Shown: piece by piece, positions 7,969 through 19,209 of the stretch | How the letters are laid out: every line of letters starts with the position of its first letter | Numbering within the stretch: position 1 is the stretch's first letter | From: Glandiceps talaboti | Taxonomy: Eukaryota; Hemichordata; Enteropneusta; Spengelidae | NCBI RefSeq assembly: GCF_964340395.1 | Contig: NC_135567.1 | Span: forward strand, 3,075,609 to 3,100,608 | Direction: 5' to 3' | Length of the DNA stretch: 25,000 nucleotides | Notes under the pieces: generated by a model | The model's database searches: none | What the model saw: only the letters and a program-made list of their open reading frames with translations | What the model was told of the DNA's origin: nothing | Made by a program: the position numbers and the translations under genes

Positions 7969-10900
7969 TGATTTTAGTTATGTCATAGTTATTGTCACTA
8001 GTCAGGTGATTTTAGTATTGTCATAGTTATTGTCACTAGTCAAGTGATTTTAGTTATGTCATAGTTATTGTCACTAGTCAGGTGATTTTAGTATTGTCAT
8101 AGTTATTGTCACTAGTCAGGTGATTTTAGTTATGTCATAGTTATTGTCACTAGTCAAGTGATTTTAGTATTGTCATAGTTATTGTCACTAGTCAGGTGAT
8201 TTTAGTATTGTCATAGTTATTGTCACTAGTCAGGTGATTTTAGTATTGTCATAGTTATTGTCACTAGTCAGGTGATTTTAGTTATGACATAGTTATTGTC
8301 ACTAGTCAGGTGATTTTAGTATTGTCATAGTTATTGTCACTAGTCAGGTGATTTTAGTATTGTCATAGTTATTGTCACTAGTCAGGTGATTTTAGTTATG
8401 TCATAGTTATTGTCACTAGTCAAGTGATTTTAGTATTGTCATAGATATTGTCACTAATCAAGTGATTTTAGTTATGTCATAGTTATTGTCACTAGTCAGG
8501 TGATTTTAGTATTGTCATAGTTATAGTCACTAGTCAGGTGATTTTAGTATTGTCATAGTTATAGTCACTAGTCAGGTGATTTTAGTTATGTCATAGTTAT
8601 TGTCACTAGTCAGGTGATTTTAGTTATGTCATAGTTATTGTCACTAGTCAGGTGATTTTAGTTGTGTCACAGTTATTGTCACTAGTCAGGTGATTTTAGT
8701 TATGTCACAGTTATTGTCACTAGTCAGGTGATTTTAGTTGTGTCATAGTTATTGTCACTAGTCAGGTGATTTTAGTTGTGTCACAGTTATTGTCACTAGT
8801 CAGGTGATTTTAGTTATGTCATAGTTATTGTCACTAGTCAGGTGATTTTAGTTATGTCATAGTTATTGTCACTAGTCAGGTGATTTTAGTTATGTCATAG
8901 TTATTGTCACTAGTCAGGTGATTTTAGTTGTGTCACAGTTATTGTCACTAGTCAGGTGATTTTAGTTATGTCACAGTTATTGTCACTAGTCAGGTGATTT
9001 TAGTTATGTCATAGTTATTGTCACTAGTCAGGTGATTTTAGTATTGTCATAGTTATTGTCACTAGTCAAGTGATTTTAGTTATGTCACAGTTATTGTCAC
9101 TAGTCAGATGATTTTAGTATTGTCATAGTTATAGTCACTAGTCAGGTGATTTTAGTTATGTCATAGTTATTGTCACTAGTCAGGTGATTTTAGTATTGTC
9201 ATAGTTATTGTCACTAGTCAAGTGATTTTAGTTATGTCACAGTTATTGTCACTAGTCAGGTGATTTTAGTATTGTCATAGTTATTGTCACTAGTCAAGTG
9301 ATTTTAGTTATGTCATAGTTATTGTCACTAGTCAGGTGATTTTAGTATTGTCATAGTTATTGTCACTAGTCAGGTGATTTTAGTTATGTCATAGTTATTG
9401 TCACGTCAGTTGATTTTAGTATTGTCATAGTTATTGTCACTAGTCAGGTGATTTTAGTATTGTCATAGTTATTGTCACTAGTCAGGTGATTTTAGTTGTG
9501 TCATAGTTATTGTCACTAGTCAGGTGATTTTAGTATTGTCATAGTTATTGTCACTAGTCAAGTGATTTTAGTTATGTCACAGTTATTGTCACTAGTCAGG
9601 TGATTTTAGTTATGTCATAGTTATTGTCACTAGTCAGGTGATTTTAGTATTGTCATAGTTATTGTCACTAGTCAGGTGATTTTAGTTATGTCATAGTTAT
9701 TGTCACTAGTCAGGTGATTTTAGTATTGTCATAGTTATAGTTACTAGTCAGGTGATTTTAGTATTGTCATAGTTATAGTCACTAGTCAGGTGATTTTAGT
9801 TATGTCACAGTTATTGTCACTAGTCAGGTGATTTTAGTTATGTCATAGTTATTGTAACTAGTCAGGTGATTTTAGTATTGTCATAGTTATTGTCACTAGT
9901 CAAGTGATTTTAGTTATGTCACAGTTATTGTCACTAGTCAGGTGATTTTAGTATTGTCATAGTTATTGTCACTAGTCAAGTGATTTTAGTATTGTCATAG
10001 TTATAGTCACTAGTCAGGTGATTTTAGTTATGTCATAGTTATTGTCACTAGTCAGGTGATTTTAGTTATGTCATAGTTATTGTCACTAGTCAGGTGATTT
10101 TAGTTGTGTCACAGTTATTGTCACTAGTCAGGTGATTTTAGTTATGTCACAGTTATTGTCACTAGTCAGGTGATTTTAGTTATGTCATAGTTATTGTCAC
10201 TAGTCAGGTGATTTTAGTAATGTCATAGTTATTGTCACTAGTCAAGTGATTTTAGTTATGTCACAGTTATTGTCACTAGTCAGGTGATTTTAGTATTGTC
10301 AGTTATTGTCACTATTCAGGTGATTTTAGTATTGTCACAGTTATTGTCACTAGTCAAGTGATTTTAGTTATGTCATAGTTATTGTCACTAGTCAGGTGAT
10401 TTTAGTATTGTCATAGTTATTGTCACTAGTCAAGTGATTTTAGTTATGTCACAGTTATTGTCACTAGTCAGGTGATTTTAGTTATGTCATAGTTATTGTC
10501 ACTAGTCAGTTGATTTTAGTATTGTCATAGTTATTGTCACTAGTCAGGTGATTTTAGTTATGTCATAGTTATTGTCACTAGTCAGGTGATTTTAGTATTG
10601 TCATAGTTATTGTCACTAGTCAAGTGATTTTAGTTATGTCACAGTTATTGTCACTAGTCAGGTGATTTTAGTATTGTCATAGTTATTGTCACTATTCAGG
10701 TGATTTTAGTATTGTCATAGTTATTGTCACTAGTCAGGTGATTTTAGTATTGTCATAGTTATTGTCACTAGTCAAGTGATTTTAGTTATGTCATAGTTAT
10801 TGTCACTAGTCAGGTGATTTTAGTTATGTCATAGTTATTGTCACTAGTCAGGTGATTTTAGTTATGTCATAGTTATTGTCACTAGTCAGGTGATTTTAGT

Positions 10901-11920
10901 ATTGTCATAGTTATTGTCACTAGTCAAGTGATTTTAGTTATGTCACAGTTATTGTCACTAGTCAAGTGATTTTAGTTATGTCATAGTTATTGTCACTAGT
11001 CAGGTGATTTTAGTATTGTCATAGTTATTGTCACTAGTCAGGTGATTTTAGTTATGTCATAGTTATTGTCACGTCAGTTGATTTTAGTATTGTCATAGTT
11101 ATTGTCACTAGTCAGGTGATTTTAGTATTGTCATAGTTATTGTCACTAGTCAGGTGATTTTAGTTGTGTCATAGTTATTGTCACTAGTCAGGTGATTTTA
11201 GTATTGTCATAGTTATTGTCACTAGTCAAGTGATTTTAGTTATGTCACAGTTATTGTCACTAGTCAGGTGATTTTAGTTATGTCATAGTTATTGTCACTA
11301 GTCAGGTGATTTTAGTATTGTCATAGTTATTGTCACTAGTCAGGTGATTTTAGTTATGTCATAGTTATTGTCACTAGTCAGGTGATTTTAGTATTGTCAT
11401 AGTTATAGTTACTAGTCAGGTGATTTTAGTATTGTCATAGTTATAGTCACTAGTCAGGTGATTTTAGTTATGTCACAGTTATTGTCACTAGTCAGGTGAT
11501 TTTAGTATTGTCATAGTTATTGTCACTAGTCAAGTGATTTTAGTTATGTCACAGTTATTGTCACTAGTCAGGTGATTTTAGTTATGTCATAGTTATTGTC
11601 ACTAGTCAGGTGATTTTAGTTATGTCACAGTTATTGTCACTAGTCAGGTGATTTTAGTATTGTCATAGTTATTGTCACTAGTCAAGTGATTTTAGTTATG
11701 TCACAGTTATTGTCACTAGTCAGGTGATTTTAGTATTGTCATAGTTATTGTCACTAGTCAAGTGATTTTAGTATTGTCATAGTTATTGTCACTAGTCAGG
11801 TGATTTTAGTATTGTCATAGTTATTGTCACTAGTCAGGTGATTTTAGTATTGTCATAGTTATTGTCACTAGTCAAGTGATTTTAGTATTGTCATAGTTAT
11901 TGTCACTCGTCAGGTGATTT
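7969..11920. repeat. Large satellite array, 37-38-bp unit, about 105 copies (Sat1)
   Basis: The unit reads TGATTTTAGTTATGTCATAG followed by TTATTGTCACTAGTCAGG. Common variants are TTAT/TATT/TTGT after TTTTAG, GTCATAG/GTCACAG, TTATTG/TTATAG, and CAGGTG/CAAGTG at the unit junction. Some units are shorter, notably those with CACGTCAG near 9402 and 11071, which have lost the CTAGT step. The array lies wholly within intron 2. No coding potential is seen. Confidence 0.98.
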
Positions 11921-12059
11921 TCCATCATACTCTAGAATATTTACACAAACTAATCAGGTATCAGATATATTATAGCATTGATACTGTCAAACAATCTGAT
12001 ACATAACATCTCGTCACCATATTTACACTGAACACTTTCCCAAAGTTCCAAATTCTTTT

Positions 12060-12800
12060 GATATCTTTTTCTACACCCAATAATTGTTGTAATGCAATGG
12101 AACATATTTGATTAGTTATATTTGAAGTTTTTACTAAATCTAAAGAACGATAATGTGTACATTTTGAAGATATAACCAAATTACTGAAAATCTTTAATTA
12201 TGCAAATGAATCATTAAATTAAAAAAAGAAGCTTTTTACAACATTTTCGATTAGCTATGGTTGAAGTGTGTATAAAATTATATTGAGATTAATGTATGCA
12301 TTCTCCAGATATAGCCAAAGTACGAAAAATCATTATTTATGCAAATGAATCCTTAAACTTAAGAGTTACATCAATAAGCTTTATGACAGGTGTACCCAGG
12401 TATTATGAATGCATGTACCTAATTATATATACAACTTGAAGCTTGCACTCTTTATATATAGCCTAATTAGTGAAAATCATTCATTATGTTAATGATAGAT
12501 TAAAATTGAAAGCTACATCAACAAGTTATTCATGACGTGGGCCTTGTATGTACCAAATGACATTCAATTTAAAGAACACATTCTTACGACATAGCCTTAT
12601 TACTGAAAATTACTACTTATCCAAATGAGTCATTTAAATCTACAAGTATGTTATCAAACTTTATATGACACATGTACTTTGTTATCATCAATGTATGTTC
12701 CAAATTATATTGGTTTTCAGGTGTCCATTCTTAATACGATATTGCCCAATCACCGAAACTCGTTAATGAAAATTGATCATTAATATTCATAGTTTGTTAC
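12060..12800. repeat. Old degenerate tandem repeat, about 143-bp period, about 5 copies
   Basis: Related phrases return at a regular spacing. TATGCAAATGA near 12199 and 12342, TATGTTAATGA near 12486, TATCCAAATGA near 12618, and CGTTAATGAAAA near 12761 are 132-144 bp apart. Each is preceded by ATATAGCC/AATTACTGAAAAT-like sequence and followed by TTAAA...ACATCAA-like sequence. Copies differ heavily, so the array is much older than Sat1. No coding sequence is seen. Confidence 0.65.
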
Positions 12801-12829
12801 CAAAACCGGAGCAATTCTAGCAATTAAAG

Positions 12830-13018
12830 TAATAATAATAATGTTGGCTTCTTATATAGTGCTTTCCCACACCGCACTCAAAGTGTTTTACAATTATTAC
12901 TCCTGGCACGGATCAGAACGGCACAACGGCCCTTTAGACTTCCTCAACTCCCCAGGGAGCATACAATCCATTGCAGCCATTTCAGCGCATAGAATTAAAG
13001 CCTTCACATTGCAACCTA
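12830..13018. mobile_element. SINE-like interspersed repeat
   Basis: The segment starts with (AAT)n, then TTGGCTTCTTATATAGTGCT, TTCCCACACCGCACTCAAAG and TGTTTTACAATTATTACTCC, and ends with a C-rich part (CCCAGGGAGCATACAATCC). I recall closely similar short dispersed repeats (TATATAGCGCTTT...CTCAAAGCGCTTTACA) from many animal genomes; this is memory, not a search. It has no protein-coding potential that I trust. Confidence 0.5.
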
Positions 13019-13091
13019 CATGATGTGTGCAACAAATTTCGTTTCAATTACGGTAGCAAATTTTTCAGTTACAGAAGCAGAAAACGATGAC

Positions 13092-13324
<233 letters not shown>

Positions 13325-13387
13325 TGAACTTTGTCAATAACATAGATAGGACAAAATATATAAATTAATATGAGGTATTGCACTTAC

Positions 13388-13458
13388 CTTGTGCACTCGT
13401 GTCTGATAATATGCCACCAGACAATATCAATACCAATTCGATGAACGCATATGAAGCC
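13388..13458 (-). CDS. Exon 2: body of the signal peptide
   Basis: This is a 71-nt exon on the minus strand. The acceptor (TTGTGTTTCCTTAATAG) ends at 13459 and the donor GTAAGT begins at 13387. It enters in phase 2 and leaves in phase 1, exactly matching exon 1 (phase 2 out) and exon 3 (phase 1 in). Joined to exon 1 it reads MALR-ASYAFIELVLILSGGIL-SDTSAQ: short basic start, a hydrophobic core and a small-residue cleavage region (TSA before Gln). That is a typical secretory signal peptide of about 26 residues. The mature chain would then start at module 1. The phase match on both sides and the signal-peptide reading are the main evidence; the exon is short and lacks a homologous copy here. Confidence 0.72.
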
Positions 13459-13874
13459 CTATTAAGGAAACACAATAACAGAAAGTAAATGAAAAACATA
13501 AACTCTATTGGCCAAAATTATCATAGTGTCGAAGGAGATCGGGCAAATTGTGTTGTTACTCCTATTATTACACCGGATTAGCACAACCAAGGAGTTTCTA
13601 CAAGAATGACCCATGTCTGTCAGTGCACATACCGAAAATACAACAGAATATTACGAGTTAAAATAACTTCTACATGCCCTACCATTGACTGTGAGGCAGT
13701 GGGGTTTTGTTATTACTGCATATGTATACAATAACGTATAGGGGTGACATAATTGCTGATTTAGGTTACTCAACACCATTTAACCCATGTGATATATCGT
13801 ACTGTAAATAATGACATTAGTTGATGTGTATAAAAGAATAGCAGGCATACTTCTGAATAATAAACCAAATCATT
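13459..13874. other. Intron 1, unique sequence
   Basis: No gene, repeat or exon recognised apart from the exon 2 acceptor with its pyrimidine tract at the left edge. Confidence 0.7.
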
Positions 13875-14262
13875 TGAAATTCTAATGAAAAGATACACTT
13901 TTTAGTCGTCTAGTACCAATAGTTTCATTACTTGGAATTCTAATGAAAGATACACTTTTTAGTCGTCTAGTACCCATAGTTTCATTACTTGAAATTCTAA
14001 TGAAAGATACACTTTTTAGTCGTCTAGTACCCATAGTTTCATTACTTGAAATTCTAATGAAAGATACACTTTTTAGTCGTATAGTACCCATAGTTTCATT
14101 ACTTGAAATTCTAATGAAAGATACACTTTTTAGTCGTATAGTACCCATAGTTTCATTACTTGAAATTCTAATGAAAGATACACTTTTTAGTCGTATAGTA
14201 CCCATAGTTTCATTACTTGAAATTCTAATGAAAGATACACTTTTTAGTCGTATAGTACCCCT
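13875..14262. repeat. Minisatellite, 57-bp unit, about 6.8 copies
   Basis: Each unit starts GAAATTCTAATGAAAGATAC, continues ACTTTTTAGTCGT(C/A)TAGTA and ends CCCATAGTTTCATTACTT. Because 57 = 3 x 19, the array stays open on both strands (a 19-residue repeat each way) as long as unit length is constant. The first copy has one extra A. It lies in intron 1; no splice or start context supports translation. Confidence 0.95.
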
Positions 14263-14926
14263 ATTTGTATCCTCTATTTTCGAAATAAGTGTATGCTGCA
14301 ATAGGTAACGAATCTGGTCGGATATCAATTTAAAATAACTACAAGAATAATCCCAATAATGCGATTCATTTCAAAAAGTTATATAGAAGTGTATAAACTA
14401 TTCAAATTAATAAATATCTCTGATACGATAGTATTCATCAAGATCGATTACATACAGAAAGTTATTCAAGTTGTTGTTTACTTGTTTGCAGTGAAAATTA
14501 ATTCCTAATTTGCATACTTATATGATAAGTAAGCTACTGATTTACATAATTATTTCATACTTCAAACATTGCGATGTTAAGGGTAAATAGCGAAATACTT
14601 TAGCACCATTCTGTCTTTTGACTGTAGACAATCACAGTAAAGAAAATAACGTGTTGCTATTTTACCACATATGTACTGAACTCAAAGTTACAATGTACTG
14701 TACTGTCTACACAGCCAAAATACCAACTATGATGTTCGTTGTTTCAAGGCCCAACAATTTGGAAAATGTGTTAGCTGTGAAAAAAGTCATCTAATAAAAC
14801 ATGAGTAGTCCAGAACAAAGACTAATCCTATGTAATAGCCATTGCTTCTTATCTGTATAGCCACAATCATGCATGGTTCTCTTAGTTAAGTGCCGCATAT
14901 CCTGCGTTTGATATTGTATCTATGTA
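14263..14926. other. Intron 1, no feature recognised
   Basis: A+T-rich unique sequence. I see no exon, repeat or RNA gene in it. Confidence 0.65.
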
Positions 14927-14956
14927 CATGTATGTATGTATGTATGTATGTATGTA

Positions 14957-15020
<64 letters not shown>
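14927..15020. repeat. Compound microsatellite (TGTA)n-(TG)n
   Basis: About eight TGTA/TATG units, then about 30 TG units. The CVCV and HTHT open frames across it are artefacts. Confidence 0.97.
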
Positions 15021-15021
<1 letters not shown>

Positions 15022-15101
15022 TGTTTCAAGGGAACACTCAACCTCGATTTGTATAATGTTTGTAACACCATTAACAGTCAATGAGTTGTAACTGTAAAAT
15101 G

Positions 15102-15140
15102 GTGGTGGTGGTGGTGGTGGTGGTGGTGGTGGGTGGTGGT
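15102..15140. repeat. Microsatellite (GGT)n
   Basis: About twelve GGT units with one interruption (GGGT). A GT/GGG-rich stretch follows to about 15170. Confidence 0.95.
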
Positions 15141-16291
15141 TATGAAAAGAAATTGTGTGGGGAGGGTGGGATTGCGTAAACTTTTTAAGCCAGGTAGGGA
15201 GGGTCACTCAAATGTTGTGGATTTTCAAAGCAATTCTCTCGACCACCCACCTCAGGGCATAAATAATGACGGCTCCCTAAACTGACCTACTAATTCTTGT
15301 TTTATAATATATTTTAATAATTCCTCAAAATTTGTTCTGTCCTTTTTGAATTAGACATTGACATTACAGCGACCGCATCGTATATTGAAATCATCAATCT
15401 GAGCAAATCGTGCTGATCAATATTTTGATTTCATGGACGTAGTTTTCACAAGTCTATAACGTAGAATTGATACGAATAAATCGAAATGCGCTCATGTCAT
15501 GGAAATGAATGACTGATTTCCAAGTGAGAGTTGACAACAATACTTCTACAATTTCTACCCGATGTTTCTACAATTCATTATAACAGTTTATGCTAGCTAG
15601 ACATTCTAATAAAGTACAAATTAAATACACCACTGCTTCACAAGCAGGACACTATGGCTCCCTATCTATAATAATATGTACTCACAGTGATCTAACAAAG
15701 TCATTGATTTCCGTTATTTATCACGAAAACGCAGTTTGGTTTTAGATCAACATAGTTCTGTTAATAATATTTTATAATGATATCACCCTACATGAGAAGG
15801 TCGTTGATTAGTTTGATCGCCATGAATAATTAATCCCCCATATCCTAAATACAAGATTTGTGGATGGGTTAAACCAGAGTACTGATTCTCGTTCTGTCAG
15901 CAGAAATAAATGTACTATGGCTTGTGAGTATGGTTGAAAATACGGTACAATTACATTTCAGGGCATTCTTCGAAACATCAAAACAAATTTAGAATTCAAT
16001 AAAAATGTGACAAAACAGCAATGGCACGTACAGAAAGAAAATTCACTAAAACGTATAAGATTGTTTAAAAATATTGTCTAAAAATACAAACTACAAAGAA
16101 ACCCGGATCAATTTGGATGAAGTGTATACAATAACCGGATAAGATAAAGAAATAAAAATTATGTCTTGAAATTAAAAACGTGTCTATTAATTACAGTGTA
16201 CATTTTTAAAAAGGCTATTGTTTTCACACTTTTTAATTTCAAATGGGAGTGAACATTTAAATTCACGCATTCGCTAAATGTGTTTACTTAC

Positions 16292-16302
16292 CTTAACGCC
16301 AT
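16292..16302 (-). CDS. Exon 1, copy A: initiator exon (11 coding nt)
   Basis: The coding part is ATG GCG TTA AG followed by a strong donor, GTAAGT (16291 down to 16286). It supplies Met-Ala-Leu and the first two bases of Arg, and leaves in phase 2, which is what exon 2 needs. The start context has A at -3 and G at +4, a good animal initiation context. It sits about 60 nt downstream of a TATA box. This copy is nearest to exon 2 (intron of 2.8 kb). The exon is tiny, so the assignment rests on phase, donor strength, promoter position and conservation in all three copies. Confidence 0.65.
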
Positions 16303-16334
16303 GATTATGTGGTACTCACAAGAACGTCGGAAAC

Positions 16335-16434
16335 CATTGTGTAAAGCAATGCTGTCTCACCTTATATACATATCTAGAGCGTCAAGTGTATTGGAAAATC
16401 ACACTTGGATGAAAACTATCACTAATTTGATTGG
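16335..16434 (-). promoter_or_regulatory. Core promoter, copy A (CCAAT + TATA)
   Basis: On the minus strand: CCAAT at 16430-16434, TATATAAG at 16361-16368, and a predicted transcription start about 30 nt further on near 16338 (TTTACACAATGG). The CCAAT box would be near -95, its usual place. The predicted leader is about 36 nt. An ATG at 16335-16337 would lie at or next to the cap and opens a 10-codon frame ending 2 nt before the true ATG. Start position is estimated from TATA spacing only. Confidence 0.6.
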
Positions 16435-16518
16435 CTATTGAACGCAATGACGCAAACTGGTATCTATGACAGATACTTTTGTTTACATTAACAACAGATC
16501 TAAAACTTTGTCAACCGG

Positions 16519-16643
16519 ACAACCGGATATAGTACAGCGTCATTCGTGTGTCACTAAAGAGGTGTCCAAACATAACCGTATAAGATACTAGTAGTAAACA
16601 ATCACTCATTCAATAAAACGTGCATGCCTTTGACGAGGACCTA
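16519..16643. repeat. Internal duplicated segment, proximal copy (unit A)
   Basis: The run from ACAACCGGATA through AAACGTGCATGCCT to GACGAGGACCTA recurs in diverged form on the far side of the minisatellite: partly at 17162-17240 and again at 17274-17370. Each block thus has related segments flanking its minisatellite. Unit B repeats the same arrangement (from about 19450 and about 22630-22840). Confidence 0.8.
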
Positions 16644-16922
16644 AGTTGTTTGGTTGTAGACTATCACTTACATAGCGTTTCTATTGGACCATGTGCATTT
16701 TTATTTAGACTCTAAGGGCATAGTGTATAGTTTACAAACCAACATAGTTATATTAAAGTATTTTATTCTCCTCGTATATACTAGAGTATAGTTACAGCGA
16801 ATTTGACAACACCATTCAGATTTTCAGTTTGATACAACAATCCGAAAACACAATAAGAAACTGGACATGATACATGCTACAATTTTGTTTACATTAACAA
16901 CAGGTCTACACCTTTGTCAGAT

Positions 16923-17151
16923 GTTAACTGACGACGTTATTACCATACACTTTGTAAGAAGTTAACTCACTACCTAATTACCATACACTTTGTTAGAAGT
17001 TAACTCACGACCTAATTACCATACACTTTGTTAGAAGTTAACTCACGACCTAATTACCATACACTTTGTTAGAAGTTAACTCACGACCTAATTACCATAC
17101 ACTTTGTAAGAATTTAACTCACGACCTAATTACCATACACTTTGTTAGAAG
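16923..17151. repeat. Minisatellite Sat2 in unit A, 38-bp unit, 6 copies
   Basis: The unit reads GTTAACTCACGACCTAATTA then CCATACACTTTGTTAGAA. The first copy differs (GACGTTATTA). It lies about 560 bp upstream of the copy A TATA box. Confidence 0.97.
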
Positions 17152-17161
17152 TTTAGTTGTG

Positions 17162-17370
17162 ACAACCGGATAGAACAGGTCGTAAACAAATTATTCCTTT
17201 GTTACTAAATAGATATCCAAACATATCCGTATGAATTGTAAACCCGAACAGCTCGTAAACAAGAACAGCTCGGTATTCCTTTGTTACTAAAGACGTGTCC
17301 AAACATAGCCATATAAGATAGTAAACAGTCACTTATACAATAAAACGTGCATGCCTATGACGAGGACCTA
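17162..17370. repeat. Internal duplicated segment, distal copies (unit A)
   Basis: Two related segments (17162-17240 and 17274-17370) share CCTTTGTTACTAAA, TCCAAACATA and, in the second, AAACGTGCATGCCT and GACGAGGACCTA with 16519-16643. Confidence 0.8.
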
Positions 17371-18176
17371 CATCGTAAATAGTACAAGTAACTGCAATAT
17401 AACCATTGTATGAATAGACAATGTTAACAATAGATAGTTTGGATACATTTACCTTAGTACTGGCAGTCACTAACTTTGTGTTCATAGCCAACACACATAT
17501 ATAAAGTTTGTGAATGTCATGAATTTATGACGAATTGTTATCATAATATACATTGATGATAAAAAAGAAATTCAAATTTCTCATATTTTCATAATCAGTT
17601 CGTTGTATATCACTGTGTGTACCTACACATACGGGGAATATATCAACCATATGTTCACTTCAAACTTTGTAATAGTAATTAACGAAATGGTAAATTGTAT
17701 AAATAATTCATATATTTATATTTGCTTTCTATTCAAATGAAGTAAGGCTCACACTTCACTGATCATAACATATATCTCAACACACGTCAAAGCAGGGAGC
17801 ATAGAGTGTGTGATCATTTAGGTATATGTTATATGGCGATGCACTAAAGTAGGATAGAAAGAATTTATCTGATTTGAGACAATGATAGGAAACAAGAAAA
17901 GAAATCGTTCTGCTATTATGAATTGTTAAAGTTATCGTGACTTGGTAAAATATTCACGTGCTGCTTGAACGGGGATAGGTAACGTCCTATTGTTCATGTA
18001 TGAAAGGAGAAGGGGAATTCCTCTTACTAGGACCAGCTTTCCGAGGTCAAAACGCGTATGAACTGTGCACATTGCCGTAAAGAGACTATATAACAGAACC
18101 CCAAACCGCGTGAGTTCCAGTGTGGGTACTAGGGGTATATGCACTGTGCTTGCAGTGATTTCTGCTGCCTAATCTG
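17371..18176. other. Distal upstream part of unit A; no gene accepted
   Basis: It is nearly identical to 22840-23644 in unit B. It contains a 70-codon minus-strand frame (17932-18144) that also exists at 23400-23612. Comparing the two, four of the five base differences I count change an amino acid, which points to neutral drift rather than a conserved protein. An imperfect inverted repeat (ATAACATATA ... TATATGTTAT) lies near 17766-17835. Confidence 0.6.
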
Positions 18177-19209
18177 CCTAAACTGACCTAGTAGTTCTTG
18201 TTTTATAACATATTTTAATAATTCCTCAAAATTTGTTCTGTCCTTTTTGAATTAGACATTGACATTACAGCGACCGCATCGTATATTGAAATCATCGATC
18301 TGAGCAAATCGTGCTGATCAATATTTTGATTTCATGGACGTAGTTTTCACAAGTCTATAACGTAGAATTGATACGAATAAATCGAAATGCGCTCATGTCA
18401 TGGAAATGAATGACTGATTTCCAAGTGAGAGTTGACAACAATACTTCTACAATTTCTACCCGATGTTTCTACAATTCATTATAACAGTTTATGTTGTCTA
18501 TAGCTAGACATTCTAATAAAGTACAAATTAAATACACCACTGCGTCACAAGCAGGACACTATGGCTCCCTATCTATAATAATATGTACTCACAGTGATCT
18601 AACAAAGTCATTGATTTCCATGATTTATCACGAAAACGCAGTTTGGTTTTAGATCAGCTTAGTTCTGTTAACAATATTTTAAAATTATATCAAATCATAT
18701 CACCCTACATGAGAAGGTCGTTGATTACTAGTTTGATCGCCATGAATAATTAATCCCCCATATCCTAAATACAAGATTTGTGGACGGGTTAAACCAGAGT
18801 ACTGTTTCTCTTTCTGTCAGTAGAAATAAATGTACTATGGTTTGTGAGTATGGTTGAAAACACGGAAGAATTACATTTTAGGACATTCTTCGAAACATCA
18901 AAACAAATTTATAATTCAATAAAAATGTGAAAAACAGCAATGGCACGTACAGAAAGAAAATTCACTAAAACGTATAAGATTGTTTAAAAATATTGTCTAA
19001 AAATACAAACTACAAAGAAACCCGGATCAATTTGGATGAAGTGTATACAATAACCGGATAAGATAAAGAAATAAAAATTATGTCTTAAAAATAAAAACGT
19101 GTCTATTAACTATATTGTACATTTGAAAAAGACTATTGGTTTCGCACTTTTCTATTTCAAATGGGAGTGAACATTTAAATTCACACATTCTCTAAATGTG
19201 TTTACTTAC

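Larger units (their letters stand above)
15276..18176. repeat. Promoter-block tandem copy, unit A (2.9 kb)
   Basis: This is the first of three direct copies of the same block. It begins at CCTAAACTGACC, where sequence to the left no longer matches the other copies. Order from left to right: intron-side sequence, exon 1 (16292-16302), TATA and CCAAT, an internal duplicated segment, six copies of the 38-bp minisatellite, and about 1 kb of distal upstream sequence ending in TGCTGCCTAATCTG. Non-minisatellite sequence is almost identical to unit B. The difference in length from unit B (about 2.57 kb) is nearly all minisatellite. Confidence 0.95.

Noticed and set aside
7969-11920. CRISPR-like array
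   Set aside because: Units are directly contiguous with no unique spacers, in a eukaryotic intron; this is a satellite. The same applies to 4015-5510 and 19853-22619.
14886-15207. HTHTHT, CVCVCV and poly-Pro frames
   Set aside because: Translation of (TG)n, (TGTA)n and (GGT)n microsatellites.
17453-17485. Possible alternative first exon ATGAACACAAAG...AAG followed by GTAAAT (minus strand), with a TATA-like TTTATATATG upstream
   Set aside because: It leaves in phase 0, which cannot join exon 2 (needs phase 2). The TATA-like site is too close to the ATG and is degraded in the unit B copy. A non-coding leader exon remains possible.
17932-18144. 70-codon minus-strand frame present in both unit A and unit B (17932-18144 and 23400-23612)
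   Set aside because: It is shared only because the whole block is duplicated. Four of the five base differences I count between copies change an amino acid, and there is no recognisable domain or splice context.
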